Origin: a bacterium
GTDB lineage: Bacteria; Patescibacteria; Paceibacteria; UBA9973; UBA6065
Direction of reading: 5' to 3'
Assembly: GCA_030680695.1 (NCBI GenBank)
Contig: JAUXUT010000149.1
Coordinates: forward strand, 434,001 to 498,000
Length of the DNA stretch: 64,000 bases
The number at the start of each line of letters is the position of its first letter. The stretch's first letter is position 1. The translations under genes and the position numbers were made by a program. Positions 50,771-61,326 of the stretch are shown here, in pieces. Under the pieces are notes generated by a model. The model saw only the letters and a program-made list of their open reading frames with translations. It had not been told where the DNA came from and made no database searches.

Positions 50771-52183
50771 CTAGAGCGTTTCTACAAGCAACATGTTCGT
50801 TTCTGTCGACTTGCCGAAAGGCAGGGCCGAAGCCATGACCACCCTGTCCCCTTTCTTGGCGAGTTTGCCTTTGAGGAAGTGCTCACGGACCATCTGGGCC
50901 ACCTGATTGAAGTCCGTCGTCTTGTGGACAAGAACCGGCGTCGTGCCCCAGGAGAGGATAGACTGCCTGAAAGTCACTTCGTTAGGGGTAAAGACGAAGA
51001 TTGGCTGTGTCGGCCTGTGGCGGGACATGAGGCGAGCCGAGCGGCCAGACTGGGTGAACGATACAAGATATTTGGCACCTGTCCTGTCTGCATTTTTAAC
51101 CGCGGAAAGTGTCACCGATTCACCAGTTGCAAGTGATGCGCCTGGGGCGATATCAAGGAGTTGTTTTTTGACGTGGGTCAATTCGATCTGGGCCGCGACG
51201 CTCGACATGACTTTGACTGCCTCGACTGGGAAATCACCAAGAGTAGTTTCTTCCGAAAGCATAACTGCATCGGTGCCGTCGATGATGGCATTTGCAACGT
51301 CAGATACTTCGGCGCGAGTAGGAACCGGCGCCTTGATCATAGATTCAAGCATCTGAGTCGCCGTGATGACCGGTAGACCTCGCTCGTTACATTTCCTGAT
51401 GAGCATCTTCTGGGCCGCAGGGACTTTCTCGGCAGGAATTTCAATGGCAAGGTCACCTCGGGCAACCATCACGCCGTCAACAAGGTCGAGAATGTCATCG
51501 ATATGAGTAAGAGCCTGTGGAGTTTCAATCTTGGCGATTATTCGGGCCTTAGACTTTTTTGCATTCAAAATATCGCGGAGCTCCTTGATGTCTTCCGGGC
51601 GTCGCACGAATGACAGCGCATAGAAGTCCACCTTGTTCTTGATACCGAACTCGAGATCTACGCGGTCCTTTTCTGTAAGAGCCGAAATAGAAAGATCAGA
51701 ATCTGGAAGGTTCACGCCGCGCTTGCCTTTTATCTCGCCGCCGATGATGACCTTACAAATGACGTCTTTGCCTTTCACGTCGAGCACTTCAAGTTTCTTG
51801 CGTCCGTCGTGGAGGAACACGATGTGGCCCTTCTTCACTTCTTTTGCGAAGTTTGGGTAATTAACCGAAACACAGGTCTCGTCGCCCTCGATTTTCTCGG
51901 TCGTAATCGTGAACTTGGCGCCTTCTTTAAGCATTACAGAGTCAGTTTTGAAGGTACCGATGCGGATTTTCGGTCCAGCAAGGTCCTGCAAAGTCGCCGC
52001 GGGAATACCGGTTTTCGCGGTCGCCTTCTTGAGATTGTCCACCCTGCCCTGATGTTCTTTGAAATCTCCGTGCGAGAAGTTAAGGCGCATGACATTCATG
52101 CCAGCCTTCAGGAGTTCGGTGAGTTTTGCTTCGGATTCGGTAGCGGGGCCTATGGTGCAGACGATCTTGGTTTTCTTGGTCAT
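50771..52183 (-). CDS. pyk: pyruvate kinase
   Basis: 470 aa: KTKIVCTIGPATESEAKL, MNVMRLNFSHGDF, ARGDLAIEIPAEKVPAAQK, TATQMLESMIKAPVPTRAE and the C-terminal allosteric domain. Catalytic Lys in RIIAKIETPQAL. Converts phosphoenolpyruvate to pyruvate with ATP formation, downstream of the enolase in this window. Confidence 0.95.
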   Translation of the reverse strand: MTKKTKIVCTIGPATESEAKLTELLKAGMNVMRLNFSHGDFKEHQGRVDNLKKATAKTGIPAATLQDLAGPKIRIGTFKTDSVMLKEGAKFTITTEKIEGDETCVSVNYPNFAKEVKKGHIVFLHDGRKKLEVLDVKGKDVICKVIIGGEIKGKRGVNLPDSDLSISALTEKDRVDLEFGIKNKVDFYALSFVRRPEDIKELRDILNAKKSKARIIAKIETPQALTHIDDILDLVDGVMVARGDLAIEIPAEKVPAAQKMLIRKCNERGLPVITATQMLESMIKAPVPTRAEVSDVANAIIDGTDAVMLSEETTLGDFPVEAVKVMSSVAAQIELTHVKKQLLDIAPGASLATGESVTLSAVKNADRTGAKYLVSFTQSGRSARLMSRHRPTQPIFVFTPNEVTFRQSILSWGTTPVLVHKTTDFNQVAQMVREHFLKGKLAKKGDRVVMASALPFGKSTETNMLLVETL

Positions 52184-52281
52184 TAAGTTAGCTAGTTTTG
52201 ATAAATTTAAAATAAAGTGAGGTCATATCATACAGAAACCGCCCCTCTATTACAAGGAGGTGGTCAGAAATTTGCGCATGA

Positions 52282-52953
52282 CTAAACAGTTGCGGCAGGA
52301 CCAGCTGGTGGAATTATGACGGCCGGCGGTGCGATTGGCTCGGCGACGAGCGGCAACGGCGCGCCCTTAATTTTCTGATATACGTACACAGTGACGAGGA
52401 GAGAAAGCGGCACTGTAATGAGAAGACCAAGGCCCATGGCAAGCGCGCCGAAAAAATTCAAAACCAATAAACAAACGCTGAGGCCGAAAAGTTTCCAGAA
52501 ATGGCCCTTTGTTATGGCCCAGCTTTTCTTGAGGGAATGAATAGGCCGAAGTCCTTCATCGACCATAATGAATCCGAAAAATCCAAAACGAATAATGGAT
52601 ATGATGCCCGGAACGATAATAAGAGCGAGACCAATCAAATTCATTGCCGAATACGCGAGCGAGGCAAGAATATAGAATCCAAAAATCTCTGGCTTGAATT
52701 CAAAAAGGTTGTTCCAGAATGGCTTCTCGCCCTTCCCTATTTTCAATCCAAAACGAACGAACGTGAACATCGCAAAAAACGAAACAAATATATTTACAAA
52801 CTTGCCAATAGTGAATTCATCACGAGGGCCGGACTCAAGGGCGGCGCCAAGGACAAAAAACGCCAAGGCGAGGAGAACGAGGAACCAGAAATTCTCTGAT
52901 AGCTTGTTCCAGCCGTACGAGAACGCGTCTTTAATTGTGAATGCAGGTGTCAT
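52282..52953 (-). CDS. multi-helix membrane protein, DUF975-like
   Basis: 223 aa with five or six membrane helices, FVNIFVSFFAMFTFVRFGL and LRPIHSLKKSWAITKGHFWK resembling the repeat unit of DUF975/YciC-type proteins. Pro/Ala-rich C-terminal tail. Function unknown. Confidence 0.55.
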   Translation of the reverse strand: MTPAFTIKDAFSYGWNKLSENFWFLVLLALAFFVLGAALESGPRDEFTIGKFVNIFVSFFAMFTFVRFGLKIGKGEKPFWNNLFEFKPEIFGFYILASLAYSAMNLIGLALIIVPGIISIIRFGFFGFIMVDEGLRPIHSLKKSWAITKGHFWKLFGLSVCLLVLNFFGALAMGLGLLITVPLSLLVTVYVYQKIKGAPLPLVAEPIAPPAVIIPPAGPAATV

Positions 52954-52978
52954 ATAAATAATATTAACCCGTAATTTG

Positions 52979-53051
52979 TGCGCGTACTAGGATTTGAACC
53001 TAGGACCCCATCAGTATCAGTGATGTGCTCTACCAACTGAGCTATACGCGC
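52979..53051 (-). tRNA. tRNA-Ile (anticodon GAT)
   Basis: 73-nt cloverleaf: acceptor GCGCGTA/TACGCGC, D-stem GCTC/GAGC, anticodon stem CATCA/TGATG with loop CTGATAC, T-arm CTAGG TTCAAAT CCTAG, discriminator A. CCA is not encoded. Confidence 0.93.
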
Positions 53052-53125
53052 ATATGTTTTGGACCTGTCTATATGTCCCTGAGCCTCGAAAATATAGCAA
53101 AAACTAGTGCTTTCGGCAATGAAAA

Positions 53126-53147
53126 GCCCCTGCATGTGCAGGGGCTC
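53126..53147 (-). terminator. terminator of the small gene at 53199
   Basis: Perfect 10-bp stem AGCCCCTGCA / TGCAGGGGCT with TTTTCATT following in the minus direction. Confidence 0.75.
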
Positions 53148-53198
53148 GTGCGACAGTGCTGGCTGTGCGGGTGGCGGTCGAGTAACGTCACCTGACGG

Positions 53199-53354
53199 TT
53201 ACTTGACCGTAAAGACACCGAATTGATAAAGGAGCACGGTCGCGATGGCGAGAATCACGATGAGACTCGCCACGAGTGGCATAACAGGCTGTCCCGCGTC
53301 GGGGCGGCCCTTGTGCCACGGGTGGGGCGGTTGGACTGGGCTACGGTTGTGCAT
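53199..53354 (-). CDS. 51-residue membrane protein
   Basis: Begins MHNRSPVQPPHPWHKGRPDA, then one membrane helix (LVASLIVILAIATVLLY) and ends FGVFTVK. Pro/His-rich cytoplasmic or outer tail. A terminator follows. Confidence 0.5.
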   Translation of the reverse strand: MHNRSPVQPPHPWHKGRPDAGQPVMPLVASLIVILAIATVLLYQFGVFTVK

Positions 53355-53399
53355 GGCAAGGTGTTTTCTCTACTCTACCCTCGTATCAGAAAAAGTAAA

Positions 53400-53426
53400 G
53401 GCGCCGGGCTGTGAAGCGGCGGCGCC
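53400..53426 (-). terminator. terminator of the gene at 53454
   Basis: Stem GGCGCCG / CGGCGCC around 13 bases, then TTTACTTTTT in the minus direction. Confidence 0.65.
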
Positions 53427-53453
53427 ATTTGGTTTGGAGAAATTTACCAGTGT

Positions 53454-53705
53454 TTACCGGTACGTGACGGTGGGGGCATTCTCCAGCTGCTCTGCTTGCA
53501 GCTTGCTCTCCACCTCGATCTTCTGCTCCCTGCGGTCCTCTCGTTGGAACGCATATTCTAGGAGTAGAAAACCGACGACTGAAACCGCGATCCACAACGC
53601 TCCGATGGCAATGTGGCGCAGGATAGGGCGGACCGAGAACAGGGGTTTGTTTATCACCCGTTCGTAGTCCGATTTGAACGGTCCGACTGGGGTCGAGGTT
53701 CTCAT
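53454..53705 (-). CDS. small single-pass membrane protein
   Basis: 83 aa. Cytoplasmic N-terminus of about 30 residues, one membrane helix (LRHIAIGALWIAVSVVGFLL), then a charged coiled coil (FQREDRREQKIEVESKLQAE). No family recognised. Promoter nine bases upstream, terminator downstream. Confidence 0.5.
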   Translation of the reverse strand: MRTSTPVGPFKSDYERVINKPLFSVRPILRHIAIGALWIAVSVVGFLLLEYAFQREDRREQKIEVESKLQAEQLENAPTVTYR

Positions 53706-53714
53706 TTGTATCTA

Positions 53715-53742
53715 ATTATATCAAATTGACAGGATTTGTCAA
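53715..53742 (-). promoter_or_regulatory. promoter of the gene at 53454
   Basis: TTGACA (53737-53742), 16-base spacer, TATAAT (53715-53720), nine bases before the ATG, so the leader is at most a few bases. Confidence 0.65.
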
Positions 53743-53772
53743 GTATGTCGAAACAACCCTACCCCAGACAGC

Positions 53773-53800
53773 AAAAAACCGCTCTGTTGAGCGGTTTTTT
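53773..53800. terminator. terminator downstream of 16S rRNA
   Basis: Perfect 11-bp stem AAAAAACCGCT / AGCGGTTTTTT, T-runs on both sides. About 145 bases past the 16S 3' end; no 23S or tRNA lies between. Confidence 0.75.
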
Positions 53801-53944
53801 GGAGGCCATATCGCATTCTATTTTGCCTCGTTCTTTTCGCCAGTTCTTCCCTGGCTTCCATGCAATTTAAGGTGTTTGCAAAACCCATATTAAATATGAT
53901 CGACTCCGTAAGTTCCCTACCGAAGTAGGAGAACGGTTTTCACT

Positions 53945-55447
<1,503 letters not shown>

Positions 55448-55844
55448 AACCGAGAAGATAGTCACTGCGCCGAAGCGCCGAGACTTTCCCCTCGATCGAA
55501 CGAGACAAAACAGACCGCGATATGTTGCCACATCGTTTTCTATCTTGTTGGACTTCCCGTGCTTTCGGGTCGTCGCAATCCTATTTATTTTTAGTTGGGG
55601 TCGAAACTGAATCTGAATCAACCTTGCAACATTCAACAAAAACTCAAAGTAAAATAGATTAAGATTTTGCACGAGTTAAGAGAAACATCAGAAATAAATC
55701 TGACCAGTTTTTGCTAACACGTTCTTAAGTATTACTTCTATTTCAACGATCGGCCCCTAAAGCCCTCTGTCCTGAGAAAGAAAAATGGTCATCTTGCGAA
55801 GCCCATTTCCCTGCCCAAAACCGAGTTTTAAAGGGGTAAGGACT
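55448..55844 (-). other. 16S rRNA leader region, no gene seen
   Basis: About 400 bases between the rRNA promoter and the mature 5' end. AT-rich with no convincing reading frame. Presumably pre-rRNA leader with processing sites. Confidence 0.5.
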
Positions 55845-55872
55845 ATTATACACATCGGTTGAGGCTGGTCAA
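55845..55872 (-). promoter_or_regulatory. promoter of the 16S rRNA gene
   Basis: TTGACC (55867-55872), 16-base spacer, TATAAT (55845-55850) with GTG just before the -10. Confidence 0.7.
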
Positions 55873-55938
55873 GCCCTTTAGTGCTCTGTTATATGGGGGC
55901 CCGGTCACAGGTCAGACGCTCGCCTTGGCAGTGTTTTT

Positions 55939-56082
55939 ATGTGCTGTGGGCAGAAGCATACCACGCTTGAACTATTCGATGCCATCCTGGATAACCTTGA
56001 AAATATGAGGAAATGGAACAATGAGATGGCTATATTCATGGCTCAGGCCCGAAAGGAACCCATAATGCGCGTATTGCTGTAG
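55939..56082 (+). CDS. possible 47-residue protein
   Basis: Open frame starting MCCGQKHTTLELFDAILDNL, continuing with amphipathic helix-like sequence to MRVLL. No clear promoter; no family recognised. Composition is protein-like but the evidence is thin. Confidence 0.3.
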   Translation: MCCGQKHTTLELFDAILDNLENMRKWNNEMAIFMAQARKEPIMRVLL

Positions 56083-56099
56083 GGTGTTAGTATTGCAGC

Positions 56100-56243
56100 A
56101 TGGCAAAGAAAGACAACTTTACGGATGTGGTCCAGAATCTCCCAAAGACGCCACCTGCTCCGGCTCCAAAGCAGCCAGCACCACAGCAGGTTTCAGGGTC
56201 TAACGGTGAGGTGATCACGCTCGGACACAATCAGAAAAAATAG
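56100..56243 (+). CDS. 47-residue Pro/Ala-rich small protein
   Basis: MAKKDNFTDVVQNLPKTPPA followed by a Pro/Ala/Gln-rich stretch and GEVITLGHNQKK. TAGTAT lies six bases before the ATG, and a terminator-like hairpin follows at 56275. Unrecognised. Confidence 0.45.
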   Translation: MAKKDNFTDVVQNLPKTPPAPAPKQPAPQQVSGSNGEVITLGHNQKK

Positions 56244-56274
56244 GCGAAATTGCGTCTTTTGCAGACTCCGAATG

Positions 56275-56304
56275 ACTCCGAAAAAATGGGGGTATCGGAG
56301 TTTT
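56275..56304 (+). terminator. hairpin after the small gene at 56100
   Basis: ACTCCGA (56275-56281) pairs with TCGGAGT (56295-56301), followed by TTT. ACTCCGA also occurs at 56264-56270, and TCGGAGT recurs about 75 bases downstream. Confidence 0.5.
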
Positions 56305-56395
56305 GCTTTATATAGGGGAGATGGCTTGAACTATATGTGATATGGGATATGGACCTCTTTAATCAAAAATAGATTCGGAGTGTTTTTAAATTGAC

Positions 56396-56472
56396 TCAAA
56401 TTGGTTGAAATAGAGCGAAATAGAGCGAATTAGAGTGAAAATTTGGGTGATTTAGGGCGAAATAGGGTGACC
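56396..56472. repeat. degenerate short tandem repeats
   Basis: Units like GAAATAGAGC, GAATTAGAGT, GATTTAGGGC and GAAATAGGGT follow each other at 10-17 base spacing just before the copper island. The rest of 56305-56520 holds no gene I can see. Confidence 0.45.
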
Positions 56473-56520
56473 TAAACGAGCTATTTAGCAGTTTCTATCG
56501 GAAATGATAGAATGGTGTTT

Positions 56521-56955
56521 ATGTCTTGGATAAGAGAAGTAAAGACGCATTTTCTGTTCCAGCTTCCAATTACACTCATAATCGGGATGCTTGCTTTTGG
56601 ATTTATCTGTACGGGCATGTTCCACTCAGATATGCAAATGGAAAGTGTAAATCCATCTGTAGTTTTGGCGACCATGGAAAATGGCCAGTCCTGTTGTGGT
56701 ATAGACATGTCACAACATATTGAATCTTGGAAGCTATTTTCAACTTCGATACCGCAAAGCTCTTCGAGTATTCTAATTCTTGTGGTCCTAAGTCTTGCTC
56801 TCGTCACTTTGTTAAGAAACAAAGTCAATCATCTTCTGCCTGATCGCACAGCTCTATCCTATAGAACAATTTTTAGACTTAGCCAGAACCTTTTTTCCAT
56901 AAATCATCTCGAACTCGCTTTTGCTAGAGGTGTTCTCAATACGAAAGTATATTAA
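56521..56955 (+). CDS. membrane protein with Met/His/Cys-rich loop
   Basis: 144 aa from ATG 56521 (MSWIREVKTHFLF). Two membrane segments (about 9-30 and 80-97) enclose an outer loop with GMFHSDMQMES and SCCGIDMSQH, rich in soft metal ligands. TAGAAT lies seven bases before the ATG. First gene of copper island 2; family not recognised. Confidence 0.55.
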   Translation: MSWIREVKTHFLFQLPITLIIGMLAFGFICTGMFHSDMQMESVNPSVVLATMENGQSCCGIDMSQHIESWKLFSTSIPQSSSSILILVVLSLALVTLLRNKVNHLLPDRTALSYRTIFRLSQNLFSINHLELAFARGVLNTKVY

Positions 56956-57009
56956 TTGGTTTAGATAGGACGGTTTGCGTTCTTTTACTTATCTATTTTC
57001 CAATTAAAA

Positions 57010-57741
57010 ATGTCTGAACATAAAACAAATCCTCTTTCGATTCCCGCGGCGATTATAATCGCAGGTGGGCTGATCGGCCTGGGAATATTCTTCGGTTCAA
57101 AAAATATAAGTTTGCCCAATGCCGCAGTAACCGCGCCAGCTCCTCAGATTGCAGATGCTCGGTCAACAGAAAGTCTCGACAAAATGAGGCCCGTAACAAA
57201 AGACGATCATATTCGCGGTATTTTAAATGCACCCGTGAAGATAGTCGAGTACTCGGATACTGAATGTCCCTTCTGTAAGAGATTCCATTTAACAATGAAG
57301 CAAGTAATGGATGAATATGGAGCGAACGGAAAAGTCGCATGGGTCTATCGTCATTTTCCTCTCGATCAGCTCCATTCAAAAGCGAGAAAGGAGTCTGTGG
57401 CTCTTGAATGTGCTGCCGAACAAGGTGGAAACGACAAATTCTGGGCATATGCAGATCGTCTTTATGAGATCACTCCAGCAAATGATGGCCTCGATTTAGC
57501 CGAACTTCCAAAGATAGCGAAGTTCGTGGGATTGGACACGACCAAATTTAATGAGTGTCTTTCGAGCGGAAAATATGACAAGCATATTGAAGATGATGTC
57601 CAAAATGCAGTTGCAACAGGCGGTCGAGGCACCCCTTGGAGCATAGTCGTGGGGGCGCAGGGTAAAGTATATCCGCTTTCTGGAGCGCAGCCGTATGCCG
57701 CTATAAAGCAACTCATAGAGCAGGCATTGCAAAGCAAATAG
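57010..57741 (+). CDS. DsbA-family thiol oxidoreductase, membrane-anchored
   Basis: 243 aa. N-terminal anchor (about 14-30), then thioredoxin fold with CPFC (Cys86-Cys89) after VEYSDTE, helical insert and cis-Pro in RGTPWSIVV. DsbA/BdbD-like (Thioredoxin_4). Likely forms or reshuffles disulfides in exported proteins such as the Cys-rich ones around it. Confidence 0.87.
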   Translation: MSEHKTNPLSIPAAIIIAGGLIGLGIFFGSKNISLPNAAVTAPAPQIADARSTESLDKMRPVTKDDHIRGILNAPVKIVEYSDTECPFCKRFHLTMKQVMDEYGANGKVAWVYRHFPLDQLHSKARKESVALECAAEQGGNDKFWAYADRLYEITPANDGLDLAELPKIAKFVGLDTTKFNECLSSGKYDKHIEDDVQNAVATGGRGTPWSIVVGAQGKVYPLSGAQPYAAIKQLIEQALQSK

Positions 57742-57745
57742 TACA

Positions 57746-58270
57746 ATGTCGGCACTAAAGATATTCAGGAACTGGCGATATGCAATTACTTCCATCGTCA
57801 TAGCGATCACGGTCTTTGCTCTTGCGACCTGGCTGCCAAATTTCCGCCTGCTATCTTTGGTCCTGTCTGATCCGCTTCTCAGTTTAGGGGAGAAGATATC
57901 TTTGCCCGTTAAACTCTTAGCCTCTATAGGTACGAATTTCACAGTCCTGTCAGCAACCTACACAATCCTCATAGCGATCATACTAGGCATTAATGCTTCT
58001 CTGGCTCTTTATCTCGTTCGCAAACGAGTCAGGGCACTCGGAGGATTAAGTATCGGGCTTGTGGGTATTACCACTGGCGTCCTAGGAATCGGCTGTGCCG
58101 CCTGTGGATCAATTCTTGCCACAACCATTCTGGGAACGATCGGCGGAGCTTCGATCCTTTCGATTCTGCCTCTGCAAGGAAGCGAATTCGGTATCTTTGG
58201 CGTCCTGCTCTCTCTATCTTCGACATATCTTCTAATGAAGCACATTAATAAACCATTAGTCTGTAAATAA
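57746..58270 (+). CDS. four-helix membrane protein with CAAC motif
   Basis: 174 aa, four or five membrane segments. GIGCAACGSILATTILGTIG places a C-x2-C at the membrane face, a possible redox or metal site. Starts four bases after the dsbA-like stop, so probably functions with it. Family not recognised. Confidence 0.55.
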   Translation: MSALKIFRNWRYAITSIVIAITVFALATWLPNFRLLSLVLSDPLLSLGEKISLPVKLLASIGTNFTVLSATYTILIAIILGINASLALYLVRKRVRALGGLSIGLVGITTGVLGIGCAACGSILATTILGTIGGASILSILPLQGSEFGIFGVLLSLSSTYLLMKHINKPLVCK

Positions 58271-58285
58271 AATGAAAAAAATAAA

Positions 58286-58702
58286 ATGAAAAACGGAATT
58301 ATTATCACAGTAATCTCGGCATTGATCCTTGTTGGAGGTGCCTGGTGGGTGACAGCACCCTCAAAAGATCCGAACGTAATTACAAAAAAAGGTATTCATT
58401 GGCACCCGGAATTGGAAATTTATGTTAAAGGAGAAAAGATAGAGATACCTCAAGGTATTGGTCTTTCGGGCACGGTTCATAATCCATTGCATACACATGA
58501 GGATCTACCCATCATTCATCTTGAGTATGGTGGGAAAGTGACAAAAGATGATACTAAAGTAACGAACTTTTTCAGGGTCTGGGGTAAGAGCTTTGGGGAA
58601 TTCGGGAATAACGTCACAATGAGCGTAAATGGAGTTGAAAATATGGAACTTGAGAACTACCAGATGAAAGACAAAGACAAGGTCGTGCTGAGATATGAGT
58701 AA
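58286..58702 (+). CDS. secreted His-rich protein
   Basis: 138 aa. Membrane anchor at 5-22, then IHWHPELEIYVKG and HNPLHTHEDLPIIHLEYGG, a cluster of seven His that could bind metal. Unknown family; resembles small proteins near CPR DsbA genes (recollection). In the DsbA/CsoR/CopA set. Confidence 0.55.
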   Translation: MKNGIIITVISALILVGGAWWVTAPSKDPNVITKKGIHWHPELEIYVKGEKIEIPQGIGLSGTVHNPLHTHEDLPIIHLEYGGKVTKDDTKVTNFFRVWGKSFGEFGNNVTMSVNGVENMELENYQMKDKDKVVLRYE

Positions 58703-58722
58703 TTATTGTATATCTGCGCGCC

Positions 58723-58752
58723 TGGACACTATACCCCTATAGGGTATATGAT
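58723..58752 (+). promoter_or_regulatory. promoter with CsoR operator for copper island 2
   Basis: TGGACA (58723-58728), 18-base spacer, TATGAT (58747-58752), six bases before the csoR ATG. The spacer contains the inverted repeat TATACCC-CTATA-GGGTATA, a classic CsoR box. The csoR mRNA would be leaderless. Confidence 0.75.
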
Positions 58753-58758
58753 TACCCC

Positions 58759-59028
58759 ATGACTAAAAATCCCCATAAAGGAAAATTGATTCGTCGTCTC
58801 AAAATCATTGAGGGCCAAATAAGAGGGCTTCAGGATATGATCGAGAAAGACAGATATTGCATAGACATCATTACGCAGACGTCCGCAGTGAAAAGAGCGC
58901 TCTCGGGTATTGAAGACACTCTCATGGAACATCACCTCTCTACCTGTGCGGTAGATCAAACGCATCAAGGTAAAGAAAGTAAGACTAAAGCGGAGATATT
59001 AAAGGTCTATAGGCTTAAACGAAAATAA
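58759..59028 (+). CDS. csoR: copper-sensing repressor CsoR
   Basis: 89 aa with the full Cys34-His59-Cys63 Cu(I) site (RYCIDII, EHHLSTC) and IEGQIRGLQDMIEKD. Represses the copA operon until Cu(I) binds. Autoregulated through the operator directly upstream. copA starts three bases after its stop. Confidence 0.9.
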   Translation: MTKNPHKGKLIRRLKIIEGQIRGLQDMIEKDRYCIDIITQTSAVKRALSGIEDTLMEHHLSTCAVDQTHQGKESKTKAEILKVYRLKRK

Positions 59029-59031
59029 TCT

Positions 59032-61326
59032 ATGCATACCCAAACCTATAAAATAAAAGGAATGCACTGCGCGTCTTGCGCGGGCATCATCGAAAAAACC
59101 TTCAAAAAGACTGAAGGTGTCGAATCGTCTCAGGTGAATTACGGAACAGAAACCGCCAAAGTGAGTTTTGATCCTGCAAAAACGAATCCCCAACACCTCT
59201 CACAAAAAATCGAAAAACTGGGCTACTCGCTCGTTATTCCGGAAACCGCGAACGAGATGGGTATGTCAGCGAATGAACACGCGGCTCATTTAGGGTTTAA
59301 CCAATCAAAAAAAGAGAAGCTCGCAGAAATAAAGGATATGAAAAGCAAGGTTTTTTCAGTTATCCCTCTCGCCATCTTCAGCATCTTTGTCATGGGATGG
59401 GATATCCTTGGCCAGTTCGGCTTTGTGCCCGAGATGTCTCGAACGCTTTACGAATTTTTCCACCACCTCCTTCCGATATTCGCGACATACACCCTTTTCG
59501 TCGTTGGAAAACCATACCTTCTCGGCATGGTTCGATTCTTTCGATTTGGCAAAGCGAATATGGATACCTTAATAGGTATAGGCACATTCGTCGCCTTTCT
59601 CTTTAGCTTTATCGTCACCGCCTTTGAAGAATCACTCGCCCCGTATATCAACGTCGAACAGAATTATTACGATGTAACGATAATCGTTATTACCTTTATC
59701 GCCCTCGGTAAATATCTAGAGGCTCGCGCCAAAGTGAAAACGGGAGACGCAATAGAAAAGCTCGTCGGCCTTCAGGCAAAAACCGCCTTGGTCATACGAG
59801 ACGGAAAGGAGCAAGAAATCGCCTCTTCGGATGTAAGGCGTGGTGATCTCGTCATAGTAAAGCCAGGATCGAAAATTCCTGTCGATGGCATGATAACTGA
59901 AGGATCTTCATATGTAGATGAATCAATGGTCACCGGAGAACCTATGCCTGCGGAAAAAAATATCGGAGACACTGTTGTCGCAGGCACAATAAATACAAAT
60001 AGCGCGTTCACGTTCCAAGCCACCAAGGTCGGCTCTGAGACACTTCTTGCCCACATCATAAAAATGGTTGAGGAAGCTCAAGGAAGTCGCGCTCCTATAC
60101 AAGCGTTAGCCGACAAAATCTCAGCTGTATTTGTTCCTGTGGTGCTTGTGTTGGCTTTCATAACCCTCGGCGCATGGCTGCTTTTGGGTTCTGGTCCGCT
60201 CGGCTTTTCTCAAGCTCTCTCATACGGTCTTACCTCATTTGTGGGCATTCTTATTATTGCTTGCCCGTGCGCCCTCGGCCTCGCCACTCCTACAGCCATC
60301 ATCGTCGGAGTTGGTAAAGGAGCTAAAGAAGGCATCCTCATTAAGGACGCCGCCACTCTTGAAAAACTTCACAAGGTTGATACTGTCGTCGTCGATAAAA
60401 CAGGCACGATCACGCGAGGTAAACCAGAACTCACGAGCATACAGAATCATTCAAAACTTTCCGACGAAAAAGTTTTGGCGATTCTTGCCACCCTCGAAAG
60501 TAAATCAGAACATCCTATTGCCCACGCTGTTATCGAGCATGCGAAGGCGAAATCAATTAGCCTTCTGTCTATTGAGAAATCAGAAATCATTAAAGGCAAA
60601 GGTATAAAAGGTCACATCGAAGGTGTTGAATATTTTGCCGGCAACACAAAGCTCATATCTGACCTCAAACTTTCTTTAGATACTCAGAAGCTTGAAGCAG
60701 AAACTAAAGAAGGTAAAACTCCTGTCGTCCTCGCCTCAAAAAGCGAGGTGATCGCTATTGTCATGGTTTCTGACGCGATAAAACCAGAGGCGGTGGAAGC
60801 GGTAAAGAACCTTCACAAGCTTGGTATAAAAGTTGTTATGCTCACGGGAGATAACAAATATACGGCTCAGGCGATCGCAAAAGAAGTCGGCATCGATGAT
60901 GTGGTCGCGGAAGTACTCCCTGAAGACAAGCTCAATAAAATAAAGGAATTGCAGGCTGCGGGACATATCGTGGCTATGGCGGGCGACGGCGTAAACGACG
61001 CCCCAGCTCTCGCTCAAGCAGATGTAGGTATTGCTATGGGCACGGGAACTGATGTGGCGATCGAGACGGCTGGCATCACACTCCTTAACGGTGATATATC
61101 CAAACTTGTGAAAGCGATAAAGCTTTCGAGGCTTACGATGCGCGGCATCAAGCAGAATCTTTTCTGGGCGTTTATCTATAACGTCGTAGGCATCCCTCTT
61201 GCGGCAGGACTATTCTTCCCTTTCTTCGGCTGGCTCCTCAATCCAGTGTTCGCGGGTCTCGCCATGGCATTCTCAAGCGTATCTGTTGTCGGAAATTCGC
61301 TTCGACTTAAGGCAAAGAAATTATGA
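59032..61326 (+). CDS. copA: Cu(I)-exporting P1B-type ATPase CopA
   Basis: 764 aa. One N-terminal HMA domain (Cys13-Cys16 in GMHCASC), eight helices, membrane CPC at 411-413, phosphorylation Asp455 in DKTGT, SEHPIAHAV with the family HP motif, and GDGVNDAPALAQADVGIAMG. Exports cuprous ions. The stop overlaps the next ATG. Confidence 0.95.
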   Translation: MHTQTYKIKGMHCASCAGIIEKTFKKTEGVESSQVNYGTETAKVSFDPAKTNPQHLSQKIEKLGYSLVIPETANEMGMSANEHAAHLGFNQSKKEKLAEIKDMKSKVFSVIPLAIFSIFVMGWDILGQFGFVPEMSRTLYEFFHHLLPIFATYTLFVVGKPYLLGMVRFFRFGKANMDTLIGIGTFVAFLFSFIVTAFEESLAPYINVEQNYYDVTIIVITFIALGKYLEARAKVKTGDAIEKLVGLQAKTALVIRDGKEQEIASSDVRRGDLVIVKPGSKIPVDGMITEGSSYVDESMVTGEPMPAEKNIGDTVVAGTINTNSAFTFQATKVGSETLLAHIIKMVEEAQGSRAPIQALADKISAVFVPVVLVLAFITLGAWLLLGSGPLGFSQALSYGLTSFVGILIIACPCALGLATPTAIIVGVGKGAKEGILIKDAATLEKLHKVDTVVVDKTGTITRGKPELTSIQNHSKLSDEKVLAILATLESKSEHPIAHAVIEHAKAKSISLLSIEKSEIIKGKGIKGHIEGVEYFAGNTKLISDLKLSLDTQKLEAETKEGKTPVVLASKSEVIAIVMVSDAIKPEAVEAVKNLHKLGIKVVMLTGDNKYTAQAIAKEVGIDDVVAEVLPEDKLNKIKELQAAGHIVAMAGDGVNDAPALAQADVGIAMGTGTDVAIETAGITLLNGDISKLVKAIKLSRLTMRGIKQNLFWAFIYNVVGIPLAAGLFFPFFGWLLNPVFAGLAMAFSSVSVVGNSLRLKAKKL

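Noticed and set aside
53600..53944. 23S or 5S rRNA downstream of 16S
   Set aside because: A terminator and a small protein gene follow; no 23S-like sequence is present.
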